Shown: one piece after another, positions 46,982 through 55,599 of the stretch
How the letters are laid out: each line of letters opens with the position of its first letter
Numbering within the stretch: the stretch's first letter is position 1
Assembly (NCBI GenBank): GCA_003228175.2
Contig: QGNQ01000007.1
Span: 1-64,000 of the forward strand
From: Chloroflexota bacterium
GTDB lineage: Bacteria; Chloroflexota; Dehalococcoidia; Bin125
Direction: 5' to 3'
DNA: 64,000 bases
Translations under genes and position numbers: made by a program
Notes under the pieces: generated by a model
The model's input: the letters and a program-made list of their open reading frames with translations, nothing else
Databases searched by the model: none
Told to the model about the DNA's origin: nothing

Positions 46982-48984
46982 CGATCGCCTGCCTCCAAGA
47001 CCTCCGGCGAGATCGGCTCGAACGCCGCCGGCGCCGCGGCCGGTTCGCCCGCCGGGTTCGGCGGGTGCGGCATTAACACCGGCGCCGGCACCTCGGCGCC
47101 CGCGAGCCGCTCCAACCGACGACCGCTCAGCAGCTGGAACGCCGTCGCCACCGCCTCATCCTCTCCACCCAGCGTGACGTGATCCTGCAGCTGTAACGGC
47201 GTGTCGGCCTCTGGAATCACAAGCCCCCCCCCACGCAGGATCAGGATCACGCGCGCCCCCCCGGGCAACCCCAAGTCGCGCAGCGCGATGCCCGTCATCC
47301 GGCTGTTCCGCACCGTCACCTCCTCCAGCCCGCCGAAGTCCTCACTGCCCAACGCTTGGTACAGCCCCGGCCGCAGCACCGCGCCCGCCAGCGCTACCGC
47401 CGTCGCCCGCTCCCGCAGGTACACGTCCACCTCCAGCTCCGCCAGCCGATGATCGGGCGCCGCCCGCCACGTCACGATGCGCAAGTCCAGCGCCGCCGCG
47501 CGCAACGCCTGCGCGATCCCGAAGCTGATCGCCTCGTCCGCGACCGCCACCACCGCGACCTCGCTGATCTCTGGCCGCGCCAGTGCCACGATCTCGGCCC
47601 TGCGCGCGTCCCCAACAACGGTGCTACAGCCCGCCTGCCCCAGCGGCCCCAGCGCCTCCTCGTCCGTATCGATCACCACCACCGACAGCCCCTCGTGGTA
47701 TAGCCGCATCGCCACGTAGCGCCCCGTCTCCGTCGCACCCACCACGATCGCCCGGCCGCGCTCCTCCGGCTTGCGCCGTGGCAAGATCGCGTTGAAGCCC
47801 AGCGGCGCTGCCGCCGTCGAGACCAGCGCCAGCACCAGCAGGGCGGCCGAGGTCGCCTCGTCGAAGCGGCCCGAATCCTCCGCGATCGTGATCGCCGCCA
47901 GGATCAGACTCAGATTCGCGCTCAGCAACACCCCCCCGGCCGTCGCCCGCCGCGGCCCAAACCCGGGCCACAGCACCAGCAGCCCCGGCAGTACCTTCGC
48001 CACAATCCCGATCAGCAGGAAGGCCGGGATTAGCAGCGCCGCGTCCGCCTCCTCGCCCAACGCCGACAAGTCCAGCGTCGCCCCCGACGTCACGAAGAAA
48101 ATCGGGATGAAGAACCCATAGCCGATCGCGTCCAGCTTCACGCGCATCGACGACCCATGCTTCGGCGAGATGATCGCCAGGGCCAAGCCCGCAAAGAACG
48201 CGCCCAATACCAGTTCCGTCCCCACCACCTGCGAGAGCACCACAAAGATCACCAGCAACGCCAACGCCCCGCGAATCTGGATCTGCGACGACGCGTGCGC
48301 GAGCTCGCTCATCAGCGTCGCCAATTCGGGCACGCGCGTATTGCCCTGCCGCGCCGCGAACAGCAACACCCCGAACACCGCCGGCAGCGCCAGCAACAGC
48401 AACGCCTCTACACCCAGCCCGTCGCGGTCGATCGCCGCAATGATCCCCAGCCCCACAATGCCCACGAACTCCACCAAGAACCCCGCCACCAGCAGCACCT
48501 GGGCATAGCCCCCCAACCCGCCCCGCTCTTTCAGCACCGGCGCCATCACCCCCACCGCCGTCGCCGAAAGCACAATGAAGAGCAGCGGGAAATCGTCCTC
48601 CTTGCCCCACTCATTGATCAGCAGCACCCCCACCGCCGTGACGCCCATGATCAGGCCCAGCAGCATCGTCCCCGCCACCAGCGGATGCCGCAGCGCCACC
48701 CGCGGATACATCCACCGACGCCCCAACGGCCGCATCAGCAGCGGCACGTCGACCTCCAGGCCCGCCAGGAACATCAGATACGCGAACCCGAACAGCGAGA
48801 GGAAATCCAGCCAAACGTTCTCGTCGATGATCCCCAGCACCGACGAGCCGAAGATCACCCCGGCCAGGATCTCCCCCACCACTGAGGGCAGCGCCCCCCG
48901 CGTCATTCGGTGCGTAACCAAAGGGATCAGGAACGCCAGTGCGGAGACCAGTAGCAGCGGAGCGAAATCGATCTCCGACTCCAT
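46978..48984 (-). CDS. CPA2-family cation/proton antiporter with TrkA/RCK domains
   Basis: The 668-residue protein has about 12-13 transmembrane helices (residues 5-400) of the monovalent cation/proton antiporter-2 type (LPSVVGEILAGVIFG, LFGFAYLMFLAGLEVDV, GTELVLGAFFAGLALA). The cytoplasmic part has a TrkA-N nucleotide-binding domain (RAIVVGATETGRYVAMRLYHEGLSVVVIDTDEEALG) and a TrkA-C domain (about 580-640). These probably regulate K+ (or Na+) efflux by NAD(H) or nucleotide. It overlaps DUF402 by 4 bases downstream and is divergent from the crotonase gene. Confidence 0.9.
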   Translation of the reverse strand: MESEIDFAPLLLVSALAFLIPLVTHRMTRGALPSVVGEILAGVIFGSSVLGIIDENVWLDFLSLFGFAYLMFLAGLEVDVPLLMRPLGRRWMYPRVALRHPLVAGTMLLGLIMGVTAVGVLLINEWGKEDDFPLLFIVLSATAVGVMAPVLKERGGLGGYAQVLLVAGFLVEFVGIVGLGIIAAIDRDGLGVEALLLLALPAVFGVLLFAARQGNTRVPELATLMSELAHASSQIQIRGALALLVIFVVLSQVVGTELVLGAFFAGLALAIISPKHGSSMRVKLDAIGYGFFIPIFFVTSGATLDLSALGEEADAALLIPAFLLIGIVAKVLPGLLVLWPGFGPRRATAGGVLLSANLSLILAAITIAEDSGRFDEATSAALLVLALVSTAAAPLGFNAILPRRKPEERGRAIVVGATETGRYVAMRLYHEGLSVVVIDTDEEALGPLGQAGCSTVVGDARRAEIVALARPEISEVAVVAVADEAISFGIAQALRAAALDLRIVTWRAAPDHRLAELEVDVYLRERATAVALAGAVLRPGLYQALGSEDFGGLEEVTVRNSRMTGIALRDLGLPGGARVILILRGGGLVIPEADTPLQLQDHVTLGGEDEAVATAFQLLSGRRLERLAGAEVPAPVLMPHPPNPAGEPAAAPAAFEPISPEVLEAGDR

Positions 48985-49108
48985 GTCGACCCTTCACCTG
49001 CGCCCGTCTGATCGCCGCTCAGTGTATCGGGGGGTCCCGTTGCCGCACCCGGCCGGTATCCTCAGCACCGCCGCGGCGGGACCAACCCGGCGACGGCCGG
49101 GAGGCCCC

Positions 49109-49894
49109 ATGACCGACGCCAGCTTCGAGAAGATCATCTACGAGCGCGACGGCTTCATCGCCCGCGTCACCATCAACCGCCCCGAACGCATGAACGCCGT
49201 GGACCGCCAGACCGGCGAGGAGCTGCGCGCCGCCTTCGAAGACTTCCGCTACAACGACGACCTCCGCGTCGCCATCCTCACCGGCGCCGGCGATCGCGCC
49301 TTCTCCGCCGGCGCCGACCTCGTCGCCCGCTCCAAGGGCGAAACACGCACTCCCCTGGTCCACGTCAGCCAAGGTGGCCTCACCAAAGGCCCGCCCATCT
49401 ACAAGCCCATCATCGCCGCCATCAACGGCTACTGCCTGGCCGGCGGGCTGGAGATGGCGCTCGCGTGCGACATCCGCATCGCCGCCCCACACGCCCGCTT
49501 CGGCCTCGCCGAAGTGCGCTGGGGCATCATCCCCGGCGGCGGCGGCACCCAACGCCTGCCCCGCGCCATCCCCCAGGCGATCGCCAACGAAATGATCCTC
49601 ACCGCTGAGCAGATCGACGCCGAGCGCGCCCTGCAGGCCGGCCTGATTAGTCGCATCGTCCCCGCCGACGAGCTGCTCGCCGAGGCCAACCGCCTGGCCG
49701 AGGTCATCAGCACCCGCGGCCCCCTCGCGATCCGCGCCGCCAAGGAGCTCATCCTCCGCGGCGCTGACCTCCCCCTCGCCGACGGCCTCCGTCTGGAGGA
49801 CTACTTCTCACTGCAGCTCTACACCACCGAGGACGCAACCGAAGGCCCCAAGGCCTTCGCCGAAAAACGCACGCCCAAGTTCAAGTCGCGCTAG
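49109..49894 (+). CDS. enoyl-CoA hydratase/isomerase (crotonase) family protein
   Basis: The 261-residue crotonase has the oxyanion region SAGADLVARSKGE, PIIAAINGYCLAGGLEMALACDIRIAA and FGLAEVRWGIIPGGGGTQRLPR, where the Glu (AEV) is the catalytic acid/base. It hydrates enoyl-CoA to 3-hydroxyacyl-CoA. ATG 49109 has GGGAGG a few bases ahead; longer in-frame starts lie inside the divergent antiporter gene and are unlikely. It fits the acyl-CoA dehydrogenase/thiolase content of the window. Confidence 0.93.
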   Translation: MTDASFEKIIYERDGFIARVTINRPERMNAVDRQTGEELRAAFEDFRYNDDLRVAILTGAGDRAFSAGADLVARSKGETRTPLVHVSQGGLTKGPPIYKPIIAAINGYCLAGGLEMALACDIRIAAPHARFGLAEVRWGIIPGGGGTQRLPRAIPQAIANEMILTAEQIDAERALQAGLISRIVPADELLAEANRLAEVISTRGPLAIRAAKELILRGADLPLADGLRLEDYFSLQLYTTEDATEGPKAFAEKRTPKFKSR

Positions 49895-49978
49895 ACCCGA
49901 ACCGCCCCCTCCCCGTTGCCCCACCCCCAAACGCACCCCAGAGGAGTGGTACGCTCCCCCACGGAACGCCGTCCGCGC

Positions 49979-50038
49979 GGCCCCGCCCACGGCGGGGTCG
50001 TCGAACGCTTACTGGCAGCCACGTTTGCTTCGAACGTG
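49979..50038 (+). other. two hairpins in the purA leader
   Basis: GGCCCCGCC and GGCGGGGTC (49979-49987 and 49991-49999) form a 9-bp stem with a 3-base loop. CACGTT and AACGTG (50020-50025 and 50033-50038) form a second 6-bp stem with a 7-base loop. They lie in the 185-bp crotonase-purA gap. They could be a crotonase terminator (no T-run) or leader regulation. Confidence 0.4.
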
Positions 50039-50079
50039 CCGGGCAGCGATCAAAGGACGGACCCACAGCGGGGGATCGA

Positions 50080-51369
50080 ATGCCGGCTGTCGTAGTCATT
50101 GGTGGGCAGTGGGGCGACGAGGGCAAGGGCCGCATCGTCGACCTCCTGGCACGCAAGGCCTCAATCGTCGCGCGCTACTCGGCCGGGCACAACGCCGGCC
50201 ACACCATCGTCAATCACATGGGCAAGTTCGCCCTGCACGTGGTCCCGGCCGGCATCTTCTACCCCGAAAAAACCTGCGTCATCGGCAACGGCCTCGTCAT
50301 CGACCCCGCCGTCCTGATCGAAGAAATCACCTCACTCGAAACTCGCGGCGTCAGCACAGAGAAGCTCCGCGTCTCCGATCGCGCGCAGCTCGTCATGCCC
50401 TGGCACCCCATGATCGACATCGCCGACGAGCAGCTGCGCGGCGTCAACGCCGTCGGCACCACCGGCAAAGGCATCACCCCCGCCTTCGCCGACAAAGTCG
50501 GCCGCCTCGGCATCCGCATCGCTGAACTCGCCGACCCGGACGGCTTCTCCGAGCGCCTGCGCTTCGTCCTCGAGCACAAGAACCGCCTCCTCACGCGCTA
50601 CTACGACCTGGACCCCCTCGACCCGGAGCCGATCGAGGACGAATACCGCGAACACTGGTCGCGCCTGGCGCGCTACGTCACGGACACCGGCGAACTCTGC
50701 CGTGAGGCCCTGCGCCAGGGCGAGCGCGTCCTCCTCGAAGGCGCCCAGGGCACCCTGCTCGATCTCGACAACGGCACTTACGACTTCGTCACCTCCTCCG
50801 TGCCCACCTCCATGGCCGCCGGCGCCGCCATGGGTACCGGCATCAGCCCCCGCGACATCGATCGCGTCGTCGGCGTCTACAAGGCCTACCAAACCCGCGT
50901 CGGCGCCGGCCCCATGCCCACTGAACTCACCGACGCCACCGGCGACCGCCTGCGCGAATGCGGCCAGGAGTACGGCACCACCACCGGCCGGCCCCGCCGC
51001 TGCGGCTGGTTCGACGGTGTCGCCGCCCGCTACACCGTCCAACTCAACGGCTGTCAAAGCATCTCCCTGACCCGCCTGGACGTCCTCGATACCTTCGAAT
51101 CACTCAAGGTCTGCGTCGCCTACGAACTCGACGGGCGCCGCATCATGACCGTCCCGGCCGGCCGCCGTGCCCTCTTCAGCACCCGCCCGATCTACGAAGA
51201 AATGCCCGGCTGGCAGACCGACACTAGTCGCTGCCGCAACTTCGATGACCTCCCCACCGCCGCACAGGACTACGTCCGCCGAATCGAGAAATTGATCGGC
51301 GCGCCCGCGGCACTGGTCAGCGTTGGGCCGGAGCGGGACCAAGCGATCATCGTCGACCCGATCATCTAA
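50080..51369 (+). CDS. purA: adenylosuccinate synthetase
   Basis: PurA joins IMP and aspartate with GTP in AMP synthesis. The 429-residue protein has the N-terminal VVVIGGQWGDEGKGRIVDLLA (GTP P-loop), the catalytic GHNAGHTI, TTGKGITPAFADK, LEGAQGTLLDLDNGTYDFVTSS and the C-terminal TTTGRPRRCGWFD. A promoterless-looking but structured leader precedes it. The CopD-like gene follows with a gap of 49 bases. Confidence 0.97.
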   Translation: MPAVVVIGGQWGDEGKGRIVDLLARKASIVARYSAGHNAGHTIVNHMGKFALHVVPAGIFYPEKTCVIGNGLVIDPAVLIEEITSLETRGVSTEKLRVSDRAQLVMPWHPMIDIADEQLRGVNAVGTTGKGITPAFADKVGRLGIRIAELADPDGFSERLRFVLEHKNRLLTRYYDLDPLDPEPIEDEYREHWSRLARYVTDTGELCREALRQGERVLLEGAQGTLLDLDNGTYDFVTSSVPTSMAAGAAMGTGISPRDIDRVVGVYKAYQTRVGAGPMPTELTDATGDRLRECGQEYGTTTGRPRRCGWFDGVAARYTVQLNGCQSISLTRLDVLDTFESLKVCVAYELDGRRIMTVPAGRRALFSTRPIYEEMPGWQTDTSRCRNFDDLPTAAQDYVRRIEKLIGAPAALVSVGPERDQAIIVDPII

Positions 51370-51418
51370 CCGCACCCCACTGGGCACGCCAGACGGGGAA
51401 CTGCACCAGGGAGCCACT

Positions 51419-51955
51419 GTGTCCGAAGAAGTCCGATCGATCATCCTCTGGCTGCACCTGATTTTCATCACCGTCTGGATCGGCTCGCAGGTCCTGACCG
51501 CCTTCGCCGTCGTCTCTGCCGTCCGCCGCATCGAAAATCGTGACGACCGCCTGGACGTCCTGCGCACCTTCACCCGCCGCTTCAGCCTCATCGCCTGGGG
51601 GTCCCTGCTCATCATCGTCATCACCGGCGGCGGCCTCACCGGCGACCGCATCGACACGATCAAGGAGGGCGTCGATAACATCTACGACCTGCGCTGGGGC
51701 TGGATCTTCTCCATCAAAATGACCCTCGTCCTCGTCATGGTCGCCCTCGTCGCATTCCACAGCTACGTGCTCGGGCCCCGACTCATGGACCTCAACCAGC
51801 GCGCCGTCGATCAGATCGAGGGCGGCGACACCCGGATCCGCCGCCTACAAGTGCAGTCCGGCATCGTCGCGGCGCTGGGCCTCCTCACCTCCCTCCTCGT
51901 CCTCGGCTGCGGCGCATTCCTGTCCAACAGCAGCTTCTCCTTCCTCCCCAGCTAG
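51419..51955 (+). CDS. CopD/DUF2269-like membrane protein
   Basis: The 178-residue protein has four predicted transmembrane helices (about 8-28, 58-78, 97-118, 145-165) and the His-containing IILWLHLIFITVWIGSQVL first helix typical of CopD-like families. It is similar in type to the protein at 38,057. GTG 51419 was chosen because AGGGAG precedes it; earlier in-frame codons overlap purA. It is followed by the cytochrome c gene. Function unknown; a role in copper or redox chemistry is only suggested by the family name. Confidence 0.78.
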   Translation: MSEEVRSIILWLHLIFITVWIGSQVLTAFAVVSAVRRIENRDDRLDVLRTFTRRFSLIAWGSLLIIVITGGGLTGDRIDTIKEGVDNIYDLRWGWIFSIKMTLVLVMVALVAFHSYVLGPRLMDLNQRAVDQIEGGDTRIRRLQVQSGIVAALGLLTSLLVLGCGAFLSNSSFSFLPS

Positions 51956-52123
51956 CCGCCGCGCCCACACACCCAGCCGCCGCCCCCTCCGCACGACGTT
52001 CAAACGCGCTTCTGTCACGGTTCCCGCAAAGCGGGGCCTTCGCTAACATGGGGCGCGCCCGGCCCACCTGCGCGTGCCCTGCCCCTCCGCAGGCGCGCCA
52101 ACGAGTCGGCGCGAAAGGTCGCT

Positions 52124-52690
52124 ATGCCGTCACGAGGGATTCCGCAGTCCTTCTGGCTGATTTTTGTCTTCGGGTTGCTCGCCGCCGGGATCATCTCCCT
52201 GGCCGGCTTCGCAATCGATAAGGCCGACAGAAAAGACGCCAACGTCGCCCTGGCCGGAGCGGAAGCCGCCGTCCTCGCGCAGCTCGATTCCGGACGCATC
52301 ACGCTCGCCGACCTGGACCCGACTGACCCGGTCCGCGTCCGTCTCGAAGAGGAGGGCGCGGAGGTGCCCGAGGAAGAGCAACCGCCCGCGGAAGAAGAGC
52401 AGCCGCCCGCCGAACTCCAGCCCGGCGACGCCGACCGTGGCCAGCAGGTCTTCTTCCAAAACGGCTGTAGCGCCTGCCACGGCGACACCGGTCAGGGCGG
52501 CATCGGCCCCACCCTCGCCCTGACCAGCTTGACCGTGGAGCAAGTGCTGCAGCAATACCGCAGCCCGCGCGGCTTCATGCCCGCCTTCGGGCCAGACGCC
52601 GTCAGCGATCAGGAAGTCGCCGACGTCCGCGCCTGGCTGCAGACCCTGCCCCTGCCCGACACCATTGTGCCCGGTGAGGGCACGCCCTAG
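52124..52690 (+). CDS. membrane-anchored c-type cytochrome
   Basis: The 188-residue protein has an N-terminal transmembrane anchor (about 9-30), an acidic linker with a perfect 7-residue repeat (EEEQPPA twice, 83-96) and a single class-I cytochrome c domain. Heme attachment is CSACH (Cys115, Cys118, His119), and Met152 in GFMPAFG is the likely axial ligand. It should face the outside of the membrane and carry electrons. Its TAG stop overlaps that of the selenoprotein candidate on the other strand. Confidence 0.9.
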   Translation: MPSRGIPQSFWLIFVFGLLAAGIISLAGFAIDKADRKDANVALAGAEAAVLAQLDSGRITLADLDPTDPVRVRLEEEGAEVPEEEQPPAEEEQPPAELQPGDADRGQQVFFQNGCSACHGDTGQGGIGPTLALTSLTVEQVLQQYRSPRGFMPAFGPDAVSDQEVADVRAWLQTLPLPDTIVPGEGTP

Positions 52691-52929
52691 CCGCCCCCAG
52701 CCCCATCCAGCAGCGCCTCCAGGCGGTCCGGGTCGTACCCCTCCACCACGTCCTCCCCAATCTCCACGACCGGTGGCAGGCGCCAGCCGCGCGCACGGAA
52801 CGCCTCCGCCGCGTCCCGATCCGCACCCACACGTCGGAGGTCGTAGGTCACCGCGCGCTCGTCAAGAAACTTCTTGACCACCCGGCACGCGCTTCAACGC
52901 TCATGTGACCACAGCACCACATCGCTCAC
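52687..52929 (-). CDS. glutaredoxin-like candidate selenoprotein (in-frame TGA as Sec)
   Basis: Read through the TGA at 52894-52896, the 80-residue product is a glutaredoxin-type protein: VVLWSHER-U-SAC (redox site UxxC, with Sec12 and Cys15), VVKKFLDERAVTYDLRR, cis-Pro loop LPPVV and a C-terminal VVEGYDPDRLEALL typical of this family. Reading downstream from GTG 52881 gives 64 residues without the redox site. The GTG start (52929) overlaps the upstream DinB stop by 4 bases (GTGA). A hairpin at 52861-52878 resembles a bacterial SECIS. Ala codons are nearly all GCG, as in its - strand neighbours, on both sides of the TGA. Alternatives: a Cys-to-stop mutation or a sequencing error. No sel genes are in the window. 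Confidence 0.75.
52861..52878 (-). promoter_or_regulatory. SECIS-like hairpin after the in-frame TGA
   Basis: On the - strand GTCAAGA-AGTT-TCTTGAC forms a 7-bp perfect stem with an AGTT loop, or 8 bp with a GT loop. It starts 15 nt after the TGA; the loop G is about 23 nt away, within the range described for bacterial SECIS elements. G is the second loop base, as expected. The typical bulged U is not obvious. Confidence 0.55.
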
Positions 52930-53480
52930 CCCGCGCCCGCCGCATTCACCGCCTGGCTCACCGCAGCGCGCGCCCGCGCCAGCAAATCCTCGGCGCCTGC
53001 CCAGTTCGGCTCGACGCCCGCCCGCATCCGCGCCAGCCGATCCGCGTCCGCCAGCTCCGCCAGCGCCACATGCGTCAGCGCCTCTCCCAGCGAACGTCCC
53101 TCCGCCACCGCCGACCGCGACACATGCGCTCGATCGAGCGCTGCCGCGTCCGTCGCCATCAGCAGCTCCTCCGTCACCGCGCGGTGCCGCACCAGGCCAT
53201 AGAGCACCTCCACCAGCGTCGGCGTCGCGGGAAGCGCCGGCGCTTCCATCTCAGCCGGCCAGAGCCAGTGCCACTCGCGATCCCAGGCCCCCCGCGCGAT
53301 TGCCCCCGGGGCCTCCCCCCCCTCCGGCCAGAGTCGCCCCTCCGGCAGCCCCACGAGTGTTTGGGTCAGCGTCCGTCGCACCGCGAAGATCGCGAACGCC
53401 AGCGCCTCAAGACGACTCTCCGGTGGCTCCCACGCGTCGAACGACGCCGGCCCAGACGGGGAGACGGAGTGGTCCGCCAC
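52926..53480 (-). CDS. DinB-like four-helix protein
   Basis: The 184-residue, mostly helical protein resembles DinB-superfamily members: an N-terminal helix (LEALAFAIFAVRRTLTQTLVGLPEGRLW), a central RHRAVTEELLM and a C-terminal LTHVALAELADADRLARM. These superfamily proteins are metal-dependent thiol-related enzymes or transferases. The expected three metal-ligand histidines are not all evident, so the call is tentative. The stop overlaps the start of the glutaredoxin-like selenoprotein candidate, coupling the two; dapA is 22 bases upstream. Confidence 0.6.
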   Translation of the reverse strand: MADHSVSPSGPASFDAWEPPESRLEALAFAIFAVRRTLTQTLVGLPEGRLWPEGGEAPGAIARGAWDREWHWLWPAEMEAPALPATPTLVEVLYGLVRHRAVTEELLMATDAAALDRAHVSRSAVAEGRSLGEALTHVALAELADADRLARMRAGVEPNWAGAEDLLARARAAVSQAVNAAGAG

Positions 53481-53502
53481 GACGCGCAGCCCTGGCTCTC
53501 CC

Positions 53503-54414
53503 CTACACCCGCGCCGGCAAATCGATCTGGGCCCGCTCTAGCTCCGCATCGATCGCGGCCCGGACGGGCGCAGACGGCTCCACCAGCGGCAAGCGCGTCG
53601 GTCCCACCCGGAACCCCGCCTGGTTGAGCGCATACTTCACCGGCACCGGATTCCCCTCCAGGAAGAGCGAGTTCGTCAGCGGCCCCAACCGCCGATGGAT
53701 CGCCGCCGCCTCATCCCGACGCCCCGCCAGGAACGCCTCCACCATGCTCCGCAACTGCCGACCCGCCAAGTGCGAGACCACACTGATCACCCCATAGCCC
53801 CCGAGCGCCAGAATCGGCAACGTGTCGCCGTCGTTGCCGCTCCACACCCGGAAGCCCTCCGGCGCCGCATCGACAATCGTCGCGATCAGGTCCAGATCGC
53901 CGCTGGCCTCTTTGGTCCCGTTGATGTTCGAGACATCCCGCGCCAGTCGCAGCTGCGTCGCCGCGTTCATCGAGATCCCCGTGCGACTGGGCACGTTGTA
54001 GAGAATGCAGGGCCGCGTCACGGACTCCGCGATCGCGCGAAAGTGCCGGTACATGCCCTCTTGCGACGGCTTGTTGTAGTACGGCACGACCAGCAGCAGC
54101 CCATCAACGCCGATCTCCTCCGCCCGACGCGAGCTGTCAATCGCCGTACGCGTGCTGTTCGACCCCGTCCCCGCCACCAGCGCGCCGCCCTGCGCGTGGC
54201 AGATCGGCAGCAACTCGCGGAACAGCGTGCGCTCCTCCTCAAACTCCAGCGTCGACGCCTCACCCGTCGTCCCGCACACCACCAGCCCGTCGCTGCCGTT
54301 CTCCAGCAGGCCCGTAGCCAGCGCCGTCGCCTGCCCCATATCCACGGAGCCGTCCTCACGCATGGGCGTCACCATCGCCGTGAAAATGCGGCCGAAATCG
54401 GCGAAGTCGGTCAT
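53503..54414 (-). CDS. dapA: 4-hydroxy-tetrahydrodipicolinate synthase
   Basis: DapA condenses pyruvate with aspartate semialdehyde, the committed step to diaminopimelate and lysine. The 303-residue TIM-barrel protein has FTAMVTPMREDGSVD, GTTGEASTL, PYYNKPSQEGMYRHF, ILYNVPSRTG (catalytic Tyr) and the Schiff-base Lys in GTKEASGD. ATG 54414 has AGGAG seven bases ahead. It follows asd with a 67-base gap carrying a palindrome and precedes the DinB-like gene. Confidence 0.96.
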   Translation of the reverse strand: MTDFADFGRIFTAMVTPMREDGSVDMGQATALATGLLENGSDGLVVCGTTGEASTLEFEEERTLFRELLPICHAQGGALVAGTGSNSTRTAIDSSRRAEEIGVDGLLLVVPYYNKPSQEGMYRHFRAIAESVTRPCILYNVPSRTGISMNAATQLRLARDVSNINGTKEASGDLDLIATIVDAAPEGFRVWSGNDGDTLPILALGGYGVISVVSHLAGRQLRSMVEAFLAGRRDEAAAIHRRLGPLTNSLFLEGNPVPVKYALNQAGFRVGPTRLPLVEPSAPVRAAIDAELERAQIDLPARV

Positions 54415-54468
54415 CGCAACGCTCCTACTCAACCGCCCACGCGTGCGCGAACGGCATCCGGCGGCCCC

Positions 54469-54482
54469 GGAGCGATCGCTCC
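54469..54482. repeat. 14-bp perfect palindrome between asd and dapA
   Basis: GGAGCGATCGCTCC is a perfect palindrome touching the asd stop codon. It contains the octamer GCGATCGC. It may form a hairpin that buffers asd-dapA mRNA; a single occurrence does not establish more. Confidence 0.5.
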
Positions 54483-55498
54483 TACAGGCACCCATCCTCA
54501 AGCATCCACTCCACCATCTGCACGATGTTCAGAGCGGCGCCCTTGCGCAGATTATCGGTCACGCACCAAAACGCGAGCCCGTTCGGGCTCGAAACGTCCT
54601 GCCGTGCCCGCCCCACGAAGACCGCATCCTGCGCCGCGCAGTCCAGCGGCGTGGGATAGCCGCCGTTGACCGGATCGTCCACCACCGTCAGGCCTGCCTG
54701 CCCGCCCCACAGCGCCCGTGCCTCCGCCGCCGCCAACGGCGCATCGAAATCCACATGCACCGCGATCGCGTGCGAGACCAGCGTCGGGATGCGCACACAC
54801 GTCGCGCTCAACGGCAGCGCCGGCTGATGCAGAATCTTGCGACTCTCCACCAGCATCTTCCACTCTTCCTTCGTGTAGCCGTCCTCTTGGAACACATCCA
54901 CCTGCGGGATCGCGTTGAACGCGATCTGCTTCGGGAAATTCTCGATCACCACAGGCCGCTCGTCCATCAGCGCCCCAATTTGGTCGGTCAGCTCCGCCAT
55001 CGCCGCCGTCCCCGCGCCCGACGTCGATTGGTACGTGTCCGCGATCACCCGCCGGATCGTGCGTTCCGCCATCAGCGGCCACAGCGCCAGCACCAGCGGC
55101 ACCGTGCTGCAGTTTGGCGTCGCAATAATCCCCGCGTGGTCGCGCAGGTCCACCCCGTTCACCTCCGGCACCACCAGCGGCACGCCCGGCGCCTGCCGGA
55201 ACGCGGACGAGTCGTCGAACGCCACCGCGCCCGCGTCGCGGGCGATCGGGCACAGCTCCTGAGAGGCCGCCGTACTGGCCGAAATGAACGCCACATCCGC
55301 GCCTTCGAACGCGGCGGGCGTCGTCTCCTCGATCGTCAGCTCCTCGCCCCGGAAACGACGCGTCTGCCCCGCCGAGCGCGACGTCGCCAACAGGCGCAAC
55401 TCCTTCACCGGCGTCTCGCGCTCCTCCATCGTGCGCAGGAACTCGGCCCCCACGACACCGCTCGCTCCAACCAACGCGATGGTCAACTCTCGGCTCAT
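54482..55498 (-). CDS. asd: aspartate-semialdehyde dehydrogenase
   Basis: Asd reduces aspartyl phosphate to aspartate semialdehyde with NADPH. The 338-residue protein has the NADP motif VGASGVVGAEFLRTM, FISASTAASQE, the nucleophile Cys in IIATPNCSTVPLVLAL, QSTSGAG and the C-terminal DNLRKGAALNIVQ. It sits upstream of dapA, the next step, and shares a predicted promoter at 55,600 with dapA, the DinB-like gene and the glutaredoxin candidate. Confidence 0.97.
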   Translation of the reverse strand: MSRELTIALVGASGVVGAEFLRTMEERETPVKELRLLATSRSAGQTRRFRGEELTIEETTPAAFEGADVAFISASTAASQELCPIARDAGAVAFDDSSAFRQAPGVPLVVPEVNGVDLRDHAGIIATPNCSTVPLVLALWPLMAERTIRRVIADTYQSTSGAGTAAMAELTDQIGALMDERPVVIENFPKQIAFNAIPQVDVFQEDGYTKEEWKMLVESRKILHQPALPLSATCVRIPTLVSHAIAVHVDFDAPLAAAEARALWGGQAGLTVVDDPVNGGYPTPLDCAAQDAVFVGRARQDVSSPNGLAFWCVTDNLRKGAALNIVQMVEWMLEDGCL

Positions 55499-55599
55499 AG
55501 CACGTTTCTCAGAATCGAGTGCTCAGACTTCACGGCGTCGTGTCCGCCCCGCTCCAACCGAGCGATCCCCAGAGACCGCGGGGCGGCGACTGATGCCAC

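Noticed and set aside
52687-52881. Stand-alone 64-residue protein starting at GTG 52881
   Set aside because: It lacks the redox strand and CxxC, has no ribosome-binding site, and the upstream in-frame sequence is clearly glutaredoxin-like and coupled to DinB; read-through of TGA is the better model.
54469-54482. GCGATCGC palindrome as a HIP1-like element
   Set aside because: HIP1 is recognised by very high frequency in a genome; a single clear palindrome here does not support it.
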